From QHWT01 sp963755695 (lineage in GTDB: Bacteria; Acidobacteriota; Vicinamibacteria; Vicinamibacterales; 2-12-FULL-66-21): a DNA stretch of 64,000 nt. A program made the translations under genes and the position numbers. Positions 19,502 through 28,418 of the stretch are shown here, in pieces; position 1 is the stretch's first letter, and every line of letters starts with the position of its first letter. Location of the stretch: contig CAVWLB010000010.1 in assembly GCA_963755695.1 (NCBI GenBank), positions 1,054,001 through 1,118,000 of the forward strand. Reading direction: 5' to 3'. The notes under the pieces are model-generated. The model did not search any database, was not told the origin of the DNA, and saw only the letters and a list, made by a program, of their open reading frames with translations.

Positions 19502-20716
19502 TCACCAATTCCACATCGTCCCATCAAGCTTGCGGCTGACGGGAAGGTACGCGCGCTCGTAAGGAAACTTCGCGGCCAGGGCTTCGTCGAAGTCGACACC
19601 GTGTCCGGGTTTCTCGCCGGGATGAAGATATCCGTCGGCGAAGTGGTAGGCGTGTGGAAAGACGTCGAGCGTGGCGCGCGAGTGCGGCATGTATTCCTGG
19701 ATTCCGAAATTCGTGACCGAGAGATCGAAGTGGAGCGCCGCACCCATGGTGACCGGCGACAGATCCGTCGCGCCGTGACACGCCATCTGCACGTGATAGA
19801 TGTCCGCGAACGCGGCGATCTTCTTCAGCGGCGTGATGCCGCCGGCGTGCATCGACATGCGCAGGTAGTCAATCAGCTGTTCGGTGATCAGGAGATTCGC
19901 ATCCCAGACCGTGTTGAAGATCTCGCCGACCGCGAGCGGCGTCGTGGTGTGCTGGCGGATGATGCGAAAGCCTTCCTGCAACTCGGCCGTCACCGCGTCT
20001 TCCATCCAGAACAGATGAAAGGGCTCGAGCGCCTTGCCAAGCCGGGCCGCCTGGATTGGTGTCAGCCGGTGATGGACGTCGTGGAGCAGGTGAAGATCCT
20101 CGCCGAACCCTTTGCGCAGCTCTTCGAAGAGCGTGGGCGCGAACTGCAGATATTTTTCGGATGACCAGGCGCTCTCCGACGGCAGTCCCTTCTGCGCCGG
20201 TTCGTACGGCTGATTACCACTCGCGACGCCGTAGGTGCCAGCCAGTCCCGGAATGCCGCACTGCGCCCGTACCGCGAGAAATTTTTGGTCGATGTGCCGG
20301 CCCACCTCGTCGACCGTCTCCGCGATGGTGCCGCCGTTGGCGTGCCCGTAAACCATCACGCCATTGCGGGCCTTACCGCCAAGCAGGTTGTAGAGTGGCG
20401 TGTTCAGCGCCTTGGCCTTGATGTCCCACAGAGCCACGTCGACCGCAGCAATGGCCATCATCGTCACCGGCCCTTTCCGCCAGTAGGCGCCACGGTAGAG
20501 GTATTGCCAGATATCCTCGGTCTGAAAAGGGTCGCGGCCAATCAAGCACGGGACGATGTGATCCGACAGGTAGCTTGCGACGGCCAGCTCGCGCCCGTTG
20601 AGCGTCGCGTCTCCAAGCCCGTAGACGCCGGAATCGGTATAAATTTTCAGGGTGACGAAGTTACGCCCCGGGCTGCACACCGTTACCTTCGCGTCAGTGA
20701 TCTTCATGGTCGTCAA
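19502..20716 (-). CDS. manD: D-mannonate dehydratase, enolase superfamily (ManD)
   Basis: This 404-residue protein fits the ManD family of the enolase superfamily, which converts D-mannonate to 2-keto-3-deoxy-D-gluconate in hexuronate catabolism. It has the N-terminal capping domain and the barrel metal ligands in LLHDVHHRLTP, FWMEDAVTAE and LAVGEIFN. A Tyr/Arg-rich loop (AVRAQCGIPGLAGTYGV) and the late motif QEYMPHS are also present. Length and order agree with the family; some members have very low activity and use related sugar acids. The second Met (20707, MKITDAKV) may be the true start. The neighbour across the divergent 30-bp gap is DoxX; no other uronate genes are in view. Confidence 0.85.
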   Translation of the reverse strand: MTTMKITDAKVTVCSPGRNFVTLKIYTDSGVYGLGDATLNGRELAVASYLSDHIVPCLIGRDPFQTEDIWQYLYRGAYWRKGPVTMMAIAAVDVALWDIKAKALNTPLYNLLGGKARNGVMVYGHANGGTIAETVDEVGRHIDQKFLAVRAQCGIPGLAGTYGVASGNQPYEPAQKGLPSESAWSSEKYLQFAPTLFEELRKGFGEDLHLLHDVHHRLTPIQAARLGKALEPFHLFWMEDAVTAELQEGFRIIRQHTTTPLAVGEIFNTVWDANLLITEQLIDYLRMSMHAGGITPLKKIAAFADIYHVQMACHGATDLSPVTMGAALHFDLSVTNFGIQEYMPHSRATLDVFPHAYHFADGYLHPGEKPGHGVDFDEALAAKFPYERAYLPVSRKLDGTMWNW

Positions 20717-20746
20717 TCCTACGATGTTCGCGGGGAGGGCCGCAGA

Positions 20747-21118
20747 ATGAATCCGTTGAAACGTCTCGAGCCGACCGCCTACGCCCTGTTACGGATCGTC
20801 GCCGGGCTGCTGTTCGCGTGTCACGGGCTGCAGAAGCTTCTAGGGCTGCTGGGCGGACATCGCGTCGCGCTCGCGTCGCTTCCGGGCGCCGCCGGCATCA
20901 TCGAGACCTTTGGAGGACTGCTGGTGATGATCGGGCTGTTCACCTCGCCCGTGGCCTTCATCTGCAGCGGTGAGATGGCATACGCCTATTTCACCGTCCA
21001 TCAGCCACGCGGTACCTTGCCGATTCAGAATGCGGGGGAGCCGGCGGCGCTCTTCTGCTTCATCTTCCTGCTCGTTGCGGCTCGGGGAGGTGGCTTGTTG
21101 AGCGTCGGCAAGGACTGA
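20747..21118 (+). CDS. DoxX family inner-membrane protein
   Basis: This 123-residue protein starts at ATG 20747 and has four predicted transmembrane helices. It shows the DoxX-type pattern: LLRIVAGLLFACHGLQKL, GIIETFGGLLVMIGLFTSPVA, MAYAYFTVH, NAGEPAALFCFIFLLVAARG. DoxX-like proteins are small four-helix membrane proteins linked to redox or thiol stress in some bacteria; here the role is unknown. It is followed after 26 bp by the heme-binding PVC-type gene on the same strand, so it may be the first gene of that operon. Confidence 0.85.
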   Translation: MNPLKRLEPTAYALLRIVAGLLFACHGLQKLLGLLGGHRVALASLPGAAGIIETFGGLLVMIGLFTSPVAFICSGEMAYAYFTVHQPRGTLPIQNAGEPAALFCFIFLLVAARGGGLLSVGKD

Positions 21119-21144
21119 CCTCGCGACCCTGTGATGGCAGGCTG

Positions 21145-23848
21145 ATGTATCGAGCACGATTCTTTCTCGTCGCAACACTGATCCTGGTCGCCGTCGCCAC
21201 CGGCTCGAGCGTTCCACGCTCCTGGCTGCCGGAGGTTCAGCCGATTGCCGACGAGTCGCCAGTTCTGTCTCCAGGTGACGAACTGAAGACATTCCGCCTT
21301 CCGCAGGGCTACCGCATGGAGCTCGTCGCGAGCGAGCCCCTGATCCAGGATCCGGTGGTGATCGACTGGGACACGGAAGGGCGGCTGTGGGCGATCGAGA
21401 TGCTCGGCTACATGAACGACATGCAGGCGAGCCACGAGCACGATCCGGTCGGACGCGTGGTGGTGCTCGAAGATACCGATGGTGATGGCCGCATGGACAA
21501 ACGCACGGTCTTTGCCGACGGGCTCGTCCTGCCGCGCGCGCTGAAGGTGCTCGATCGCGGCGTGCTCGTGGGCGAGCCGCCACACTTGTGGCTGATGAAG
21601 GACACGAACGGCGATCTGAAGGCCGACACCAAGGATCTCCTGACAGATCGATTCGGGCGACGCGACGCGAACGTCGAGCACAACGCCAACAGCCTGCTGT
21701 GGGCGCTCGACAACTGGATCTACACCTCCGAATCCGACATGTTCCTCCGGCTGAAGGACGGTGCATTCGATGTCCGGACCACGCTGTCACGCGGCCAATG
21801 GGGTGCGACCCAGGACGATGCCGGACGTGTATTCCGGAATTCGAACGAATCAGCCCTGCATGCCGATCTGGTGCCGACCCCTTACTACGCGCGCAACCCC
21901 GTGCTGACTCGGACGCGTGGCAGCGACGAGTTTCTCGGCGGCACGGACGAAGACCTCAACGCGGTCTGGCCGGTGCATCCGACGCGCGGTGTCAATCGTG
22001 GCTACCAAACGGGCATCCTGCGCGAGGACGGTACGCTGGCTCGATTTACGGCAGCGTGCGCGCCGACCGTTTACCGCGGCGACCGGCTTCCCGCAGAACT
22101 CTACGGAAACGTCTTCGTTGCCGAACCGGCCGGCAATCTGGTCAGCCGCATCATCGTCTCCGACGAGGGCACGACGTTGCGCGGAAGGAAGGCGTATCCG
22201 CGCGGGGAGTTCGTTGCCTCGACCGACGAACGATTTCGTCCCGTCTACTTGTCGTCCGCTCCCGACGGCACGTTGTACGTCGTCGACATGTACCGCGGCC
22301 TGATCCAGCAGCGAACTGTACATTACCGAGTACCTGCGCGACCAGATCCTCTCGCGCCATCTCGAGCAGCCAATCGGACGCGGACGTATCTGGCGGGTGA
22401 TGCATGATTCAACCCGACGAGCCGACAATCCTTCGTTGACCAAGGCCCCGGCCGCGAGGCTCGTCGACCTGCTGTCCCATCCGAATGGCTGGTGGCGCGA
22501 CACCGCGCAGCGGCTGCTCGTGGAACGGAAGGAAACGTCGGTCGTGGCGTCGCTCAAAAGACTCGCGACCGAAGCGGCGCAAGCACGTACCCGCCTGCAC
22601 GCGCTCTGGACCCTCGACGGACTGGATACTCTTGATGCCGCGACCGTCACTCACGCGCTTGGAGACAAATCAAGGGACGTCCGGACATCCGCCATTCGTC
22701 TTTCGGAACGCTGGCTGAGAGATGGCAATCCGGCCGTGCAGACGGCAGTGCTCGCACTCGCGTCGGATGCCGATTGGGCTGTGAGAGATCAGCTCGCGGC
22801 ATCGCTCGGCGAGCTCCCGCAGCAAACGAAGGAGCCTGTGCTCGCGGCATTCCTGGAGCGAAACGCCAGGGATCCGATCGGCGTGGACGCCGTGTTGAGC
22901 GGCTTGAAGGGAAGTGAAACTGCCGTTCTCGAGAAGGTCCTGAGCCGCAGCGATGAAATACCCGAGCGCGCGACCGCAATCACGATGCTCGGCGCGACGA
23001 TTGTCTCGGGCGCGCAGGAGCCGGCGGTGCAGAAGCTATTCGACGCAATTGGCGACAGCACCCGCGCGACATGGCAACGATCGGCACTCATACGCGGCGC
23101 TGAAGTCACACTGCTCGGCGACCTGGCGCCGGGCTCGACGCCGAGGCGCGCACCCGGACGAGGACGCGGAACGACGGCGGTCGAGTCGTGTCCGACTTGT
23201 CCCGGCGCTCGCAGCGGACCGGGAGGAGCCTCCGCCTTTCCTCGGGATAGAAGCGAGGACGATGCGCTCCTCGAAGCGCGCGGGTCGCCCGGCACTCGGA
23301 CCGGTCGCAACCGCGGCGCCGGAGTATCGCTCACGCTGACGCGCGAGCCCTCGCCGCTCACGGCGTTGGCTGGTGCGAGTGCCGGCGAGCTCTCGTCACG
23401 GGCGACAGCCTTGCTCGCGCGCATCGAGTGGCCGGGAAAACCTGGGACAGCGGCCGCCACTCCGCTTACACCCGCGGAGCAGGCACGCTTCGACGCGGGC
23501 CGAGTCCTCTATCAGAACATCTGTCTGCCATGCCATCAGGCGAACGGCCGAGGACTTGAAGGGATCGCTCAGCCACTGGTCGGCTCTGAATTTGCCCTGG
23601 GCCCGCCGGCTATACCGATCAGGATCTTGCTTGGCGGCAAGGAAGGTTCGACGGGGCTGATGCCGCCGCTTGGTGCAAGCCTCAGCGATGAGCAGATCGC
23701 GGACGTTTTGACCTACATCAGGCGAGAGTGGGGCCAGAGCGGTTCCCCTGTCGACCCGGCGCTCGTTACGCCGGTTCGTGCCGAGACCGCCGGCCGGACC
23801 CGACCATGGACTAACGACGAGCTGGCGAAACTGGCTGGACGGCACTGA
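21145..23848 (+). CDS. PVC-type heme-binding CxxCH protein: beta-propeller, HEAT region, cytochrome c (frameshift at 22318)
   Basis: Corrected length is about 900 residues with an N-terminal signal anchor. Domain order: a six-bladed dehydrogenase-like propeller (FRLPQGYRMELVASEPLI, NSLLWALDNWIYTSE, TLYVVDMYRG), a HEAT-like helical stretch, then a C-terminal cytochrome c domain with heme motif NICLPCHQANG and distal Met region GLMPPLGA. Such proteins are common in Planctomycetes, Verrucomicrobia and Acidobacteria and are thought to pass electrons from sugar or alcohol oxidation. The frame breaks after IQQRT and resumes at YITEYLRDQIL. One base at the GTAC of 22318-22321 is extra. The arginine-rich, CPTCPG-containing stretch around residues 665-700 looks odd but has no better alternative frame. 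Confidence 0.82.
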
Positions 23849-23936
23849 CGAGGCGCCCCAGAGTTTCTCCCCCAACGGCGCTTGAACCCTCTCCAATCCT
23901 TCCCGCGGCTGATCCATACTGCTCCGCAGAGGTTAC

Positions 23937-25133
23937 GTGCCGCGAAAGGACTTTCTGGTCGGACTGGATGTGGGGACATCCAGCATCACGGCCATTGCGG
24001 CGTCTCGTCACAATGACGGCGGCATCGACGTGCTCGGCGTCGGGGTTACGGACGCACATGGCCTGCGCCGCGGGTTCATCGCAAGCGTCGACGATGCGGT
24101 CGCTTCGATCCGCGCGGCGATCCATGGCGTGGAGCAGACTGCCGGAGTCCGCGTTGACGCAGTGCATCTTGCGCTGTCCGGCGCGCACGTAGAGGGCCTC
24201 AACTGCCGCGGCGTCGTTGGCGTGTCGGGCCGGAATGGCGAGATCACTCCCGAGGATGTCCGCCGCGCGATCGGCGTCGCCGCCTCCGTCTCGCTGCCTC
24301 CGGGACGCGAAGTCCTCCAGGTCATTCCGCAGCGCTTCATCGTCGACGAACAGGATGGCGTGGTCGAACCGGTTGGCATGACCGGCGTTCGGCTCGAAGC
24401 CAACGTGCACGTGGTCACCGGCCGCACCTCCGCAGTCCGCAACATCGTTGCCTGCGTAGAGCGCGCCGAGTTATCGGTCATCGACACCGTCGTCGAGCAG
24501 TACGCCGCGAGTGAGGCGGTGCTGACGGACGATGAAAAGGAGCTTGGCGTCGCGCTGCTGAACATCGGAGCCGGTTCGAGCACTCTCGCGGTTTTCGATC
24601 GCGGTGCGCCATGGCACACCGCCGTGATCGAGCTCGGTGGCGATCACTTCACGAATGACGTCGCGGTGGGTCTACGGATGCCGATGCGCGAGGCGGAGTC
24701 GCTCAAATGTCGATGTGGCTGCGCGCTGACGACGCTGATCGATGGCAACGAGTCGATTGAAGTGGCCAGCATCGGCCGACGGCCGCCGCGGGTCCTGCCA
24801 CGCCGCCTGCTCGCGGAAATCCTGCAACCGAGAGCGGAGGAACTCTTCCAGCAGGTCGGCCGTGAGATTCATGCAGGGGGATGCGACGAGCGGCTCAACG
24901 CAGGCGTGGTGCTGACGGGCGGCGGCGCGCTCCTCACGGGCATCGAGGAAATCGCTGAAATGGCGCTCACGCTGCCGATCCGTCGCGCCGGTCCGGAGGG
25001 CCTCGGCGGTCTCGAGGATCACATCGGCAGTCCCGCGTTTGCAACCGTCGCGGGAGTCGTGCAGCGCGCCTATCGGCGGCAGTCGAAACTCCGTCCGCGT
25101 TTCGCGCTCTTCACGTCGCGGCTTCGCCTGTAG
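23937..25133 (+). CDS. FtsA-like actin-family protein, orphan copy
   Basis: This 398-residue protein starts at GTG 23937. It has the actin/Hsp70-fold phosphate-1 loop VGLDVGTSSITAI, the FtsA-specific 1C domain (ALSGAHVEGLNCRGVVGV), phosphate-2 loop LLNIGAGSSTLAVF, and adenosine motif VVLTGGGALLTG. The C-terminus has an amphipathic, Arg/Phe/Leu-rich tail (RFALFTSRLRL) suited to membrane binding. FtsA tethers FtsZ to the membrane in cell division. No ftsZ, ftsQ or mur gene is nearby, so this is a copy outside the division cluster, either a second FtsA or a relocated one. The phosphate-2 loop begins with Asn where FtsA usually has Asp. Confidence 0.82.
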   Translation: MPRKDFLVGLDVGTSSITAIAASRHNDGGIDVLGVGVTDAHGLRRGFIASVDDAVASIRAAIHGVEQTAGVRVDAVHLALSGAHVEGLNCRGVVGVSGRNGEITPEDVRRAIGVAASVSLPPGREVLQVIPQRFIVDEQDGVVEPVGMTGVRLEANVHVVTGRTSAVRNIVACVERAELSVIDTVVEQYAASEAVLTDDEKELGVALLNIGAGSSTLAVFDRGAPWHTAVIELGGDHFTNDVAVGLRMPMREAESLKCRCGCALTTLIDGNESIEVASIGRRPPRVLPRRLLAEILQPRAEELFQQVGREIHAGGCDERLNAGVVLTGGGALLTGIEEIAEMALTLPIRRAGPEGLGGLEDHIGSPAFATVAGVVQRAYRRQSKLRPRFALFTSRLRL

Positions 25134-25196
25134 AACCTGCTAATCCTCTCGGTGTTCTGAAGAGGCGCTCTCCAACGCTGTAGGGCGCCTTGCTGG

Positions 25197-25556
25197 CTAC
25201 TTCACCATCAGATCCGCTTTCATCGTCGGGTGAAACACGCACCCGTAAGCGAACTCACCCTTCTTCTTCGCGACGTACTTCCATGACGCGCCGGCCGGAA
25301 TCACTTGCGAATCGAACGTCGAGTTGCTGGCGGTTGCGGTGTGTGGAAACAAATCCTTGTTCACCCAGACAATCGTATCGCCCGCCTTGACGGTCAGCGA
25401 CTCCGGCTGGAAGCGTGTACCCTCGATGATTACCGTGTGTTTGCGGGGTGCGGCCGGGACCGCCGCCGCCTGGCCGATGCTCGTGAAGAGCACGGCCAGG
25501 ACGACAGCGGACAACGCGGGACGCACCAGAGACCGGGTGGCCACGGCGGCGATCAC
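25197..25556 (-). CDS. Cupredoxin (plastocyanin-like blue copper protein), secreted
   Basis: This 119-residue protein has a signal peptide (LSAVVLAVLFTSIGQAAA). A single cupredoxin domain follows: FQPESLTVKAGDTIVWVNKD, FPHTAT (first His ligand) and GCVFHPTM, supplying Cys, His and Met. These are the four ligands of a type 1 copper site, which makes it a periplasmic electron carrier. The start overlaps the stop of the DUF4142 gene by 4 bases, so the two are coupled. With the cytochromes and PQQ enzymes in this window it fits a periplasmic electron-transfer role. Confidence 0.9.
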   Translation of the reverse strand: MIAAVATRSLVRPALSAVVLAVLFTSIGQAAAVPAAPRKHTVIIEGTRFQPESLTVKAGDTIVWVNKDLFPHTATASNSTFDSQVIPAGASWKYVAKKKGEFAYGCVFHPTMKADLMVK

Positions 25557-26077
25557 TTCGAGGTCGCGAGCGACGCCTGAACGTGCTTCGCGTGCTCCAG
25601 ATGCGCGACGAATGCCGGGCGGACCTTTACCAGCAACGCCTTGAGCTCCGCATTCTTTACACCGGGAATCAGGGTCTGGTCGACCGCGTCGAGCACCTGC
25701 TGATGATAGGCAACCTCGTGATCGACATAGGCCTTGTCGAAGGCCGTCCCGGACAGCGTCTGCAGGTTCTTGACGTTGTCATCGCCGCCAGACTTGATGC
25801 TTTTGCTCGTCGGATTGTCTTCCGGCGTCACTTTCAGTTTCGTCGCGAGGTCCACTGCGGACTTGTTGACCCCGGTGTGATCGGTGACCATCAACTGCGC
25901 GAACTTCTTGACGTCGGGGTCAGCGGCCTTCGTGGTCGCCAGCTTACCGGCATCGATATCGACCTGGTTGGCAGTCACGACGATGGATGCAATCTGTGCG
26001 TCGTTGATGCCCTGGGCGAACCCGACCCCAGTCGATGTGAAAAGGACACCGGCAAGAATCAGAGCGGAACGTTTCAT
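25553..26077 (-). CDS. DUF4142 secreted helical protein, copy 1
   Basis: This protein has 174 residues from ATG 26077 (two residues longer from 26083). The signal peptide is SALILAGVLFTSTGVGFAQG. The mature part is the DUF4142 ferritin-like helical domain with DAQIASIVVTANQVDIDAGK, FAQLMVTDHTGVNKSA and a C-terminal YVDHEVAYHQQVLDAVDQ helix. The His/Glu-rich helices resemble di-iron ferritin-like folds, but metal binding has not been shown for the family. It is very similar to the gene at 27122-27646. Its stop overlaps the cupredoxin start. A GGATGCA-type motif upstream (26163-26169) is shared with the ECF sigma gene. Confidence 0.88.
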   Translation of the reverse strand: MKRSALILAGVLFTSTGVGFAQGINDAQIASIVVTANQVDIDAGKLATTKAADPDVKKFAQLMVTDHTGVNKSAVDLATKLKVTPEDNPTSKSIKSGGDDNVKNLQTLSGTAFDKAYVDHEVAYHQQVLDAVDQTLIPGVKNAELKALLVKVRPAFVAHLEHAKHVQASLATSK

Positions 26078-26158
26078 ATGCACTCCTGAGCCTCCACTTT
26101 GCGGCGACGCCCCGATGGCGTCGCACTGTAGCTACTGACCCTACGTATCGAACCTGCA

Positions 26159-26290
26159 GATTGGATGCATGGAGGGGAGTGGGCGTTCCCGGGGGGCTTC
26201 TTCAGGCTTCAGGCTTCAGACGGCATCGGGCTTCAAAGTTCGCGCTTCAGCGTGGTCCGCACCTGAAGCCTGGAGCCCGGAGCCTGGAGC
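26159..26290. repeat. Upstream region of DUF4142 copy 1: shared motif plus GAAGCC/GGAGCC words
   Basis: GATTGGATGCA at 26159-26169 recurs at 27032-27042. From about 26198 the words GGCTTCAG (plus) and then CCTGAAGCC, TGGAGCCCGGAGCC (26262-26289) form an interrupted inverted repeat. The right arm shares a 23-bp identical stretch with the hairpin at 48274-48296. The block separates the ECF sigma gene from DUF4142 copy 1. Confidence 0.7.
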
Positions 26291-26294
26291 CCTG

Positions 26295-27008
26295 TCATGC
26301 GGCGTCTGGAGGATCTGTCGAGAGGCGCGCCAGCACACTGGCAACGACGCGGTCGCAGCGCGCCCCGGCGAATCCGAAGATATCCGCGGTGGCGGCATCG
26401 ACGTCGCGCTCCAGCGACTGCCGCAGCATCGCACGCGCGCGGAAGAGCCGGGTGCGCACGGTGGCTTCTGGAATCGAGAGGCACGCGGCCGTCTCCGGCA
26501 CCGTCATGTCTTCGACCTCTCGCATCACGAAGACGGTGCGGAAGGCGACAGGCAGTTCGTCGATCCGCCGTTCCAGCATCCGACGTACTTCCGCGCGCAG
26601 CACTGCATTCGACGGCGACTCAGTCTGCTTGTCAGGCACGTCTTCGATCTCCCGATCGCTCTTGGGCGAATCAGCAGGGCCGCGGAACGGAACCACGACG
26701 CGGTTGCGCTTCTGCTTGCGCAACTGCATCAGCGACTGGTTGACGACGATGCGGGTGAACCAGGTGGCGAGCTGGGCATCGCCGCGGAAGTCACCGAGAC
26801 GGCGATAGGCCTGTAGATAGGACTCCTGCAGCGCGTCTTCTGCTTCAGTGTCGTCGCGCAGGATCGCACGGGCGACGCGGAACAACTTGCCGTTGTACCG
26901 GCGCATCAACGCTTCGAACGCCGCGTGATCGCCGCGGGCCGTCCGCCCGACGAGTTCGGCATCGTCCGCCTTGGCGAGCGGGGCAGACGAGGCAGGTTGT
27001 TTCGGCAT
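26295..27008 (-). CDS. ECF-type RNA polymerase sigma factor 1
   Basis: This 237-residue sigma-70 family protein has region 2 (LMRRYNGKLFRVARAIL, DALQESYLQAYRRLGDFRG, ATWFTRIVVNQSLMQLRK) and region 4 (LPVAFRTVFVMREVEDMTVPETAACL, TVRTRLFRARAMLRQ). The acidic linker (residues about 120-145) is longer than usual. The C-terminus after region 4 ends in FGFAGARCDRVVASVLARL, and the second ECF sigma at 27750 has the same kind of tail (CDVIVATVLARL). It lies between the two DUF4142 genes on the same strand. No anti-sigma factor gene is adjacent. Confidence 0.92.
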   Translation of the reverse strand: MPKQPASSAPLAKADDAELVGRTARGDHAAFEALMRRYNGKLFRVARAILRDDTEAEDALQESYLQAYRRLGDFRGDAQLATWFTRIVVNQSLMQLRKQKRNRVVVPFRGPADSPKSDREIEDVPDKQTESPSNAVLRAEVRRMLERRIDELPVAFRTVFVMREVEDMTVPETAACLSIPEATVRTRLFRARAMLRQSLERDVDAATADIFGFAGARCDRVVASVLARLSTDPPDAA

Positions 27009-27031
27009 ATCGGTATCGTCAGTCCTCGGAT

Positions 27032-27042
27032 GATTGGATGCA
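27032..27042 (-). promoter_or_regulatory. TGCATCC element shared by two minus-strand promoters
   Basis: On the minus strand TGCATCCAATC occurs 24 bases upstream of the ECF sigma start and again at 26169-26159 upstream of DUF4142 copy 1. Seventeen bases after TGCATCC come CGATAC (ECF gene) and CGTAGG (DUF4142 gene). This geometry suits an ECF -35/-10 promoter, so the sigma factor may drive both genes. The call rests on two sites only. Confidence 0.35.
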
Positions 27043-27059
27043 ACGGGAGGGGCCGGCGT

Positions 27060-27093
27060 TCCCGCCTTCGCCCGGGGGGCAGCGAAGGCGGGA
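27060..27093 (-). terminator. Strong 12-bp hairpin after DUF4142 copy 2
   Basis: TCCCGCCTTCGC (27060-27071) and GCGAAGGCGGGA (27082-27093) pair perfectly around a 10-base loop. On the minus strand it follows the stop of DUF4142 copy 2 by 28 bases and precedes the ECF sigma start. No U-tract follows, so it may act as a transcript 3'-end stabiliser or attenuator rather than a classical terminator. Confidence 0.5.
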
Positions 27094-27121
27094 TCAGCCC
27101 CGCTATGCCCAGGAGACAGGC

Positions 27122-27646
27122 CTAGTGCGATTTGCCGAGCGACGCTTGGATCTGCTTGGCGTGTTCGAGGTGAGCCGCAAACGCCGGCCGGGTCTTCTCG
27201 AGGAGCGCCTTGAGCTCGGCATTCGTCGCCCCCGGAATCAGTGTTTTATCGAGCGCATCGAGGACCGACTGGTGATACTCGACTTCATGATCGATGTATG
27301 CCTTGTCGAACTCGGCGCCGTTCAGCGTCTTCAGCTGCGTCACGTTCTTCAGGCCGCCGGCTTTCAGGGTCTGGCTGGTCGGATTGTCCTGCGGCAATAC
27401 CTTCAGTTTCTGCACGAGCTCGGTGGCGGACTTGTTCACGCCGGTGTGATCCGTAACCATGAGCTGGCCGAATTTCTTGACCTCCGGATTGCGCGATTTG
27501 GCCGTCGCCAGCTTTCCGGCGTCGATATCCACCTGGTTCGCGGTGAGGACTATTGACGCGATTTGCGCGTCGTTGACGCCCTGGGCTGCCGCAGCGGCTG
27601 CCGAGAGCAACAGTGAACCTGCTACGATGAAAGAGCTACGGGTCAT
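27122..27646 (-). CDS. DUF4142 secreted helical protein, copy 2
   Basis: This 174-residue protein has signal peptide SFIVAGSLLLSAAAAAAQG. The mature domain is clearly paralogous to the product of 25553-26077: GVNDAQIASIVLTANQVD, FGQLMVTDHTGVNKSATEL and YIDHEVEYHQSVLDALDKTL are almost identical. A good ribosome binding site (AAGGAG on the minus strand, about 27658-27663) precedes the ATG at 27646. It is divergent from the second ECF sigma gene at 27750. A GTGGGG/CCCCAC palindrome sits in the shared upstream region. Predicted periplasmic; biochemical role unknown. Confidence 0.88.
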   Translation of the reverse strand: MTRSSFIVAGSLLLSAAAAAAQGVNDAQIASIVLTANQVDIDAGKLATAKSRNPEVKKFGQLMVTDHTGVNKSATELVQKLKVLPQDNPTSQTLKAGGLKNVTQLKTLNGAEFDKAYIDHEVEYHQSVLDALDKTLIPGATNAELKALLEKTRPAFAAHLEHAKQIQASLGKSH

Positions 27647-27749
27647 CCGGATTGTTTCTCCTTTGTGCGGGTTTGCCGCGGCATTCTACCCCACCCCTGC
27701 TGTGGGGGCCGCGTAACGTTTTCGCCCTTCGTGACTCTGTACTGATGAC

Positions 27750-28409
27750 ATGCATGGCTTGAGCGACGAGGATCTTGCGGCGCGCGTCATCGAGGGGGAC
27801 GTCAACCTTTACGAAGTGCTCATGCGGCGCTACAACCAGCGGTTGTATCGCGTTGTCCGTGGCATCGTCGGCGACCCGGCCGAGGCGGAGGATGTGGTCC
27901 AGCAGGCCTACGTGAACGCGTATTTGCATCTGGCCCAATTTGGCAAACGGGCAAGCTTTTCGACGTGGCTGACGAAGATTGCGGTCTACGAGGCGCTGGG
28001 ACGGCTTCGCCGGCGTCAGCGGTTTCCGACCGTCGCGCTCGCGCTCGATGAAGGGCATCCTATGGACGACAGCAGCACGCTGGCGGCGCCGTCACCGGAT
28101 CCGGAGCGGCAGACACTCAATGCCGAGCTCCGAGCTGTGCTGGAATCTTCAATCGACGCGCTGCCCGATGCCTATCGGTCGGTGTTCGTAATGCGGGAGA
28201 TCGATGGTCTAAGCACTGCCGATACGGCAGAGTGCCTCGAGGTATCGGAGGAGACCATCAAGACGCGGCTGCATCGGGCCCGCGGGATGCTCCGCGACGA
28301 GCTCTATCAGCGGGCTGGCGTCGCCACCGCATCGGTCTTCGAGCTCCACCTGTCGCGATGCGACGTGATCGTGGCGACCGTGCTCGCTCGGCTGACGGAG
28401 ATGTCCTGA
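27750..28409 (+). CDS. ECF-type RNA polymerase sigma factor 2
   Basis: This 219-residue protein has region 2 (LMRRYNQRLYRVVRGIVGDPAEAEDVVQQAYVN, FSTWLTKIAVYEALGRLRR) and region 4 (LPDAYRSVFVMREIDGLSTADTAECL, TIKTRLHRARGMLRDEL). It closely resembles the ECF sigma at 26295-27008, including a conserved tail CDVIVATVLARL. The cytochrome c gene starts 10 bases after its stop, and a DUF5666-like gene then overlaps by 4 bases, so the three form one operon. No anti-sigma gene is present. A sigma factor leading a cytochrome operon suggests control of periplasmic redox proteins. Confidence 0.92.
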   Translation: MHGLSDEDLAARVIEGDVNLYEVLMRRYNQRLYRVVRGIVGDPAEAEDVVQQAYVNAYLHLAQFGKRASFSTWLTKIAVYEALGRLRRRQRFPTVALALDEGHPMDDSSTLAAPSPDPERQTLNAELRAVLESSIDALPDAYRSVFVMREIDGLSTADTAECLEVSEETIKTRLHRARGMLRDELYQRAGVATASVFELHLSRCDVIVATVLARLTEMS

Positions 28410-28418
28410 AGGTGCAAC

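Noticed and set aside
23140..23340. Second frameshift in the PVC-type heme protein
   Set aside because: The Arg/Gly/Cys-rich stretch looks odd, but neither alternative frame gives better sequence. The frame before and after is the same, and this linker is typically low in complexity.
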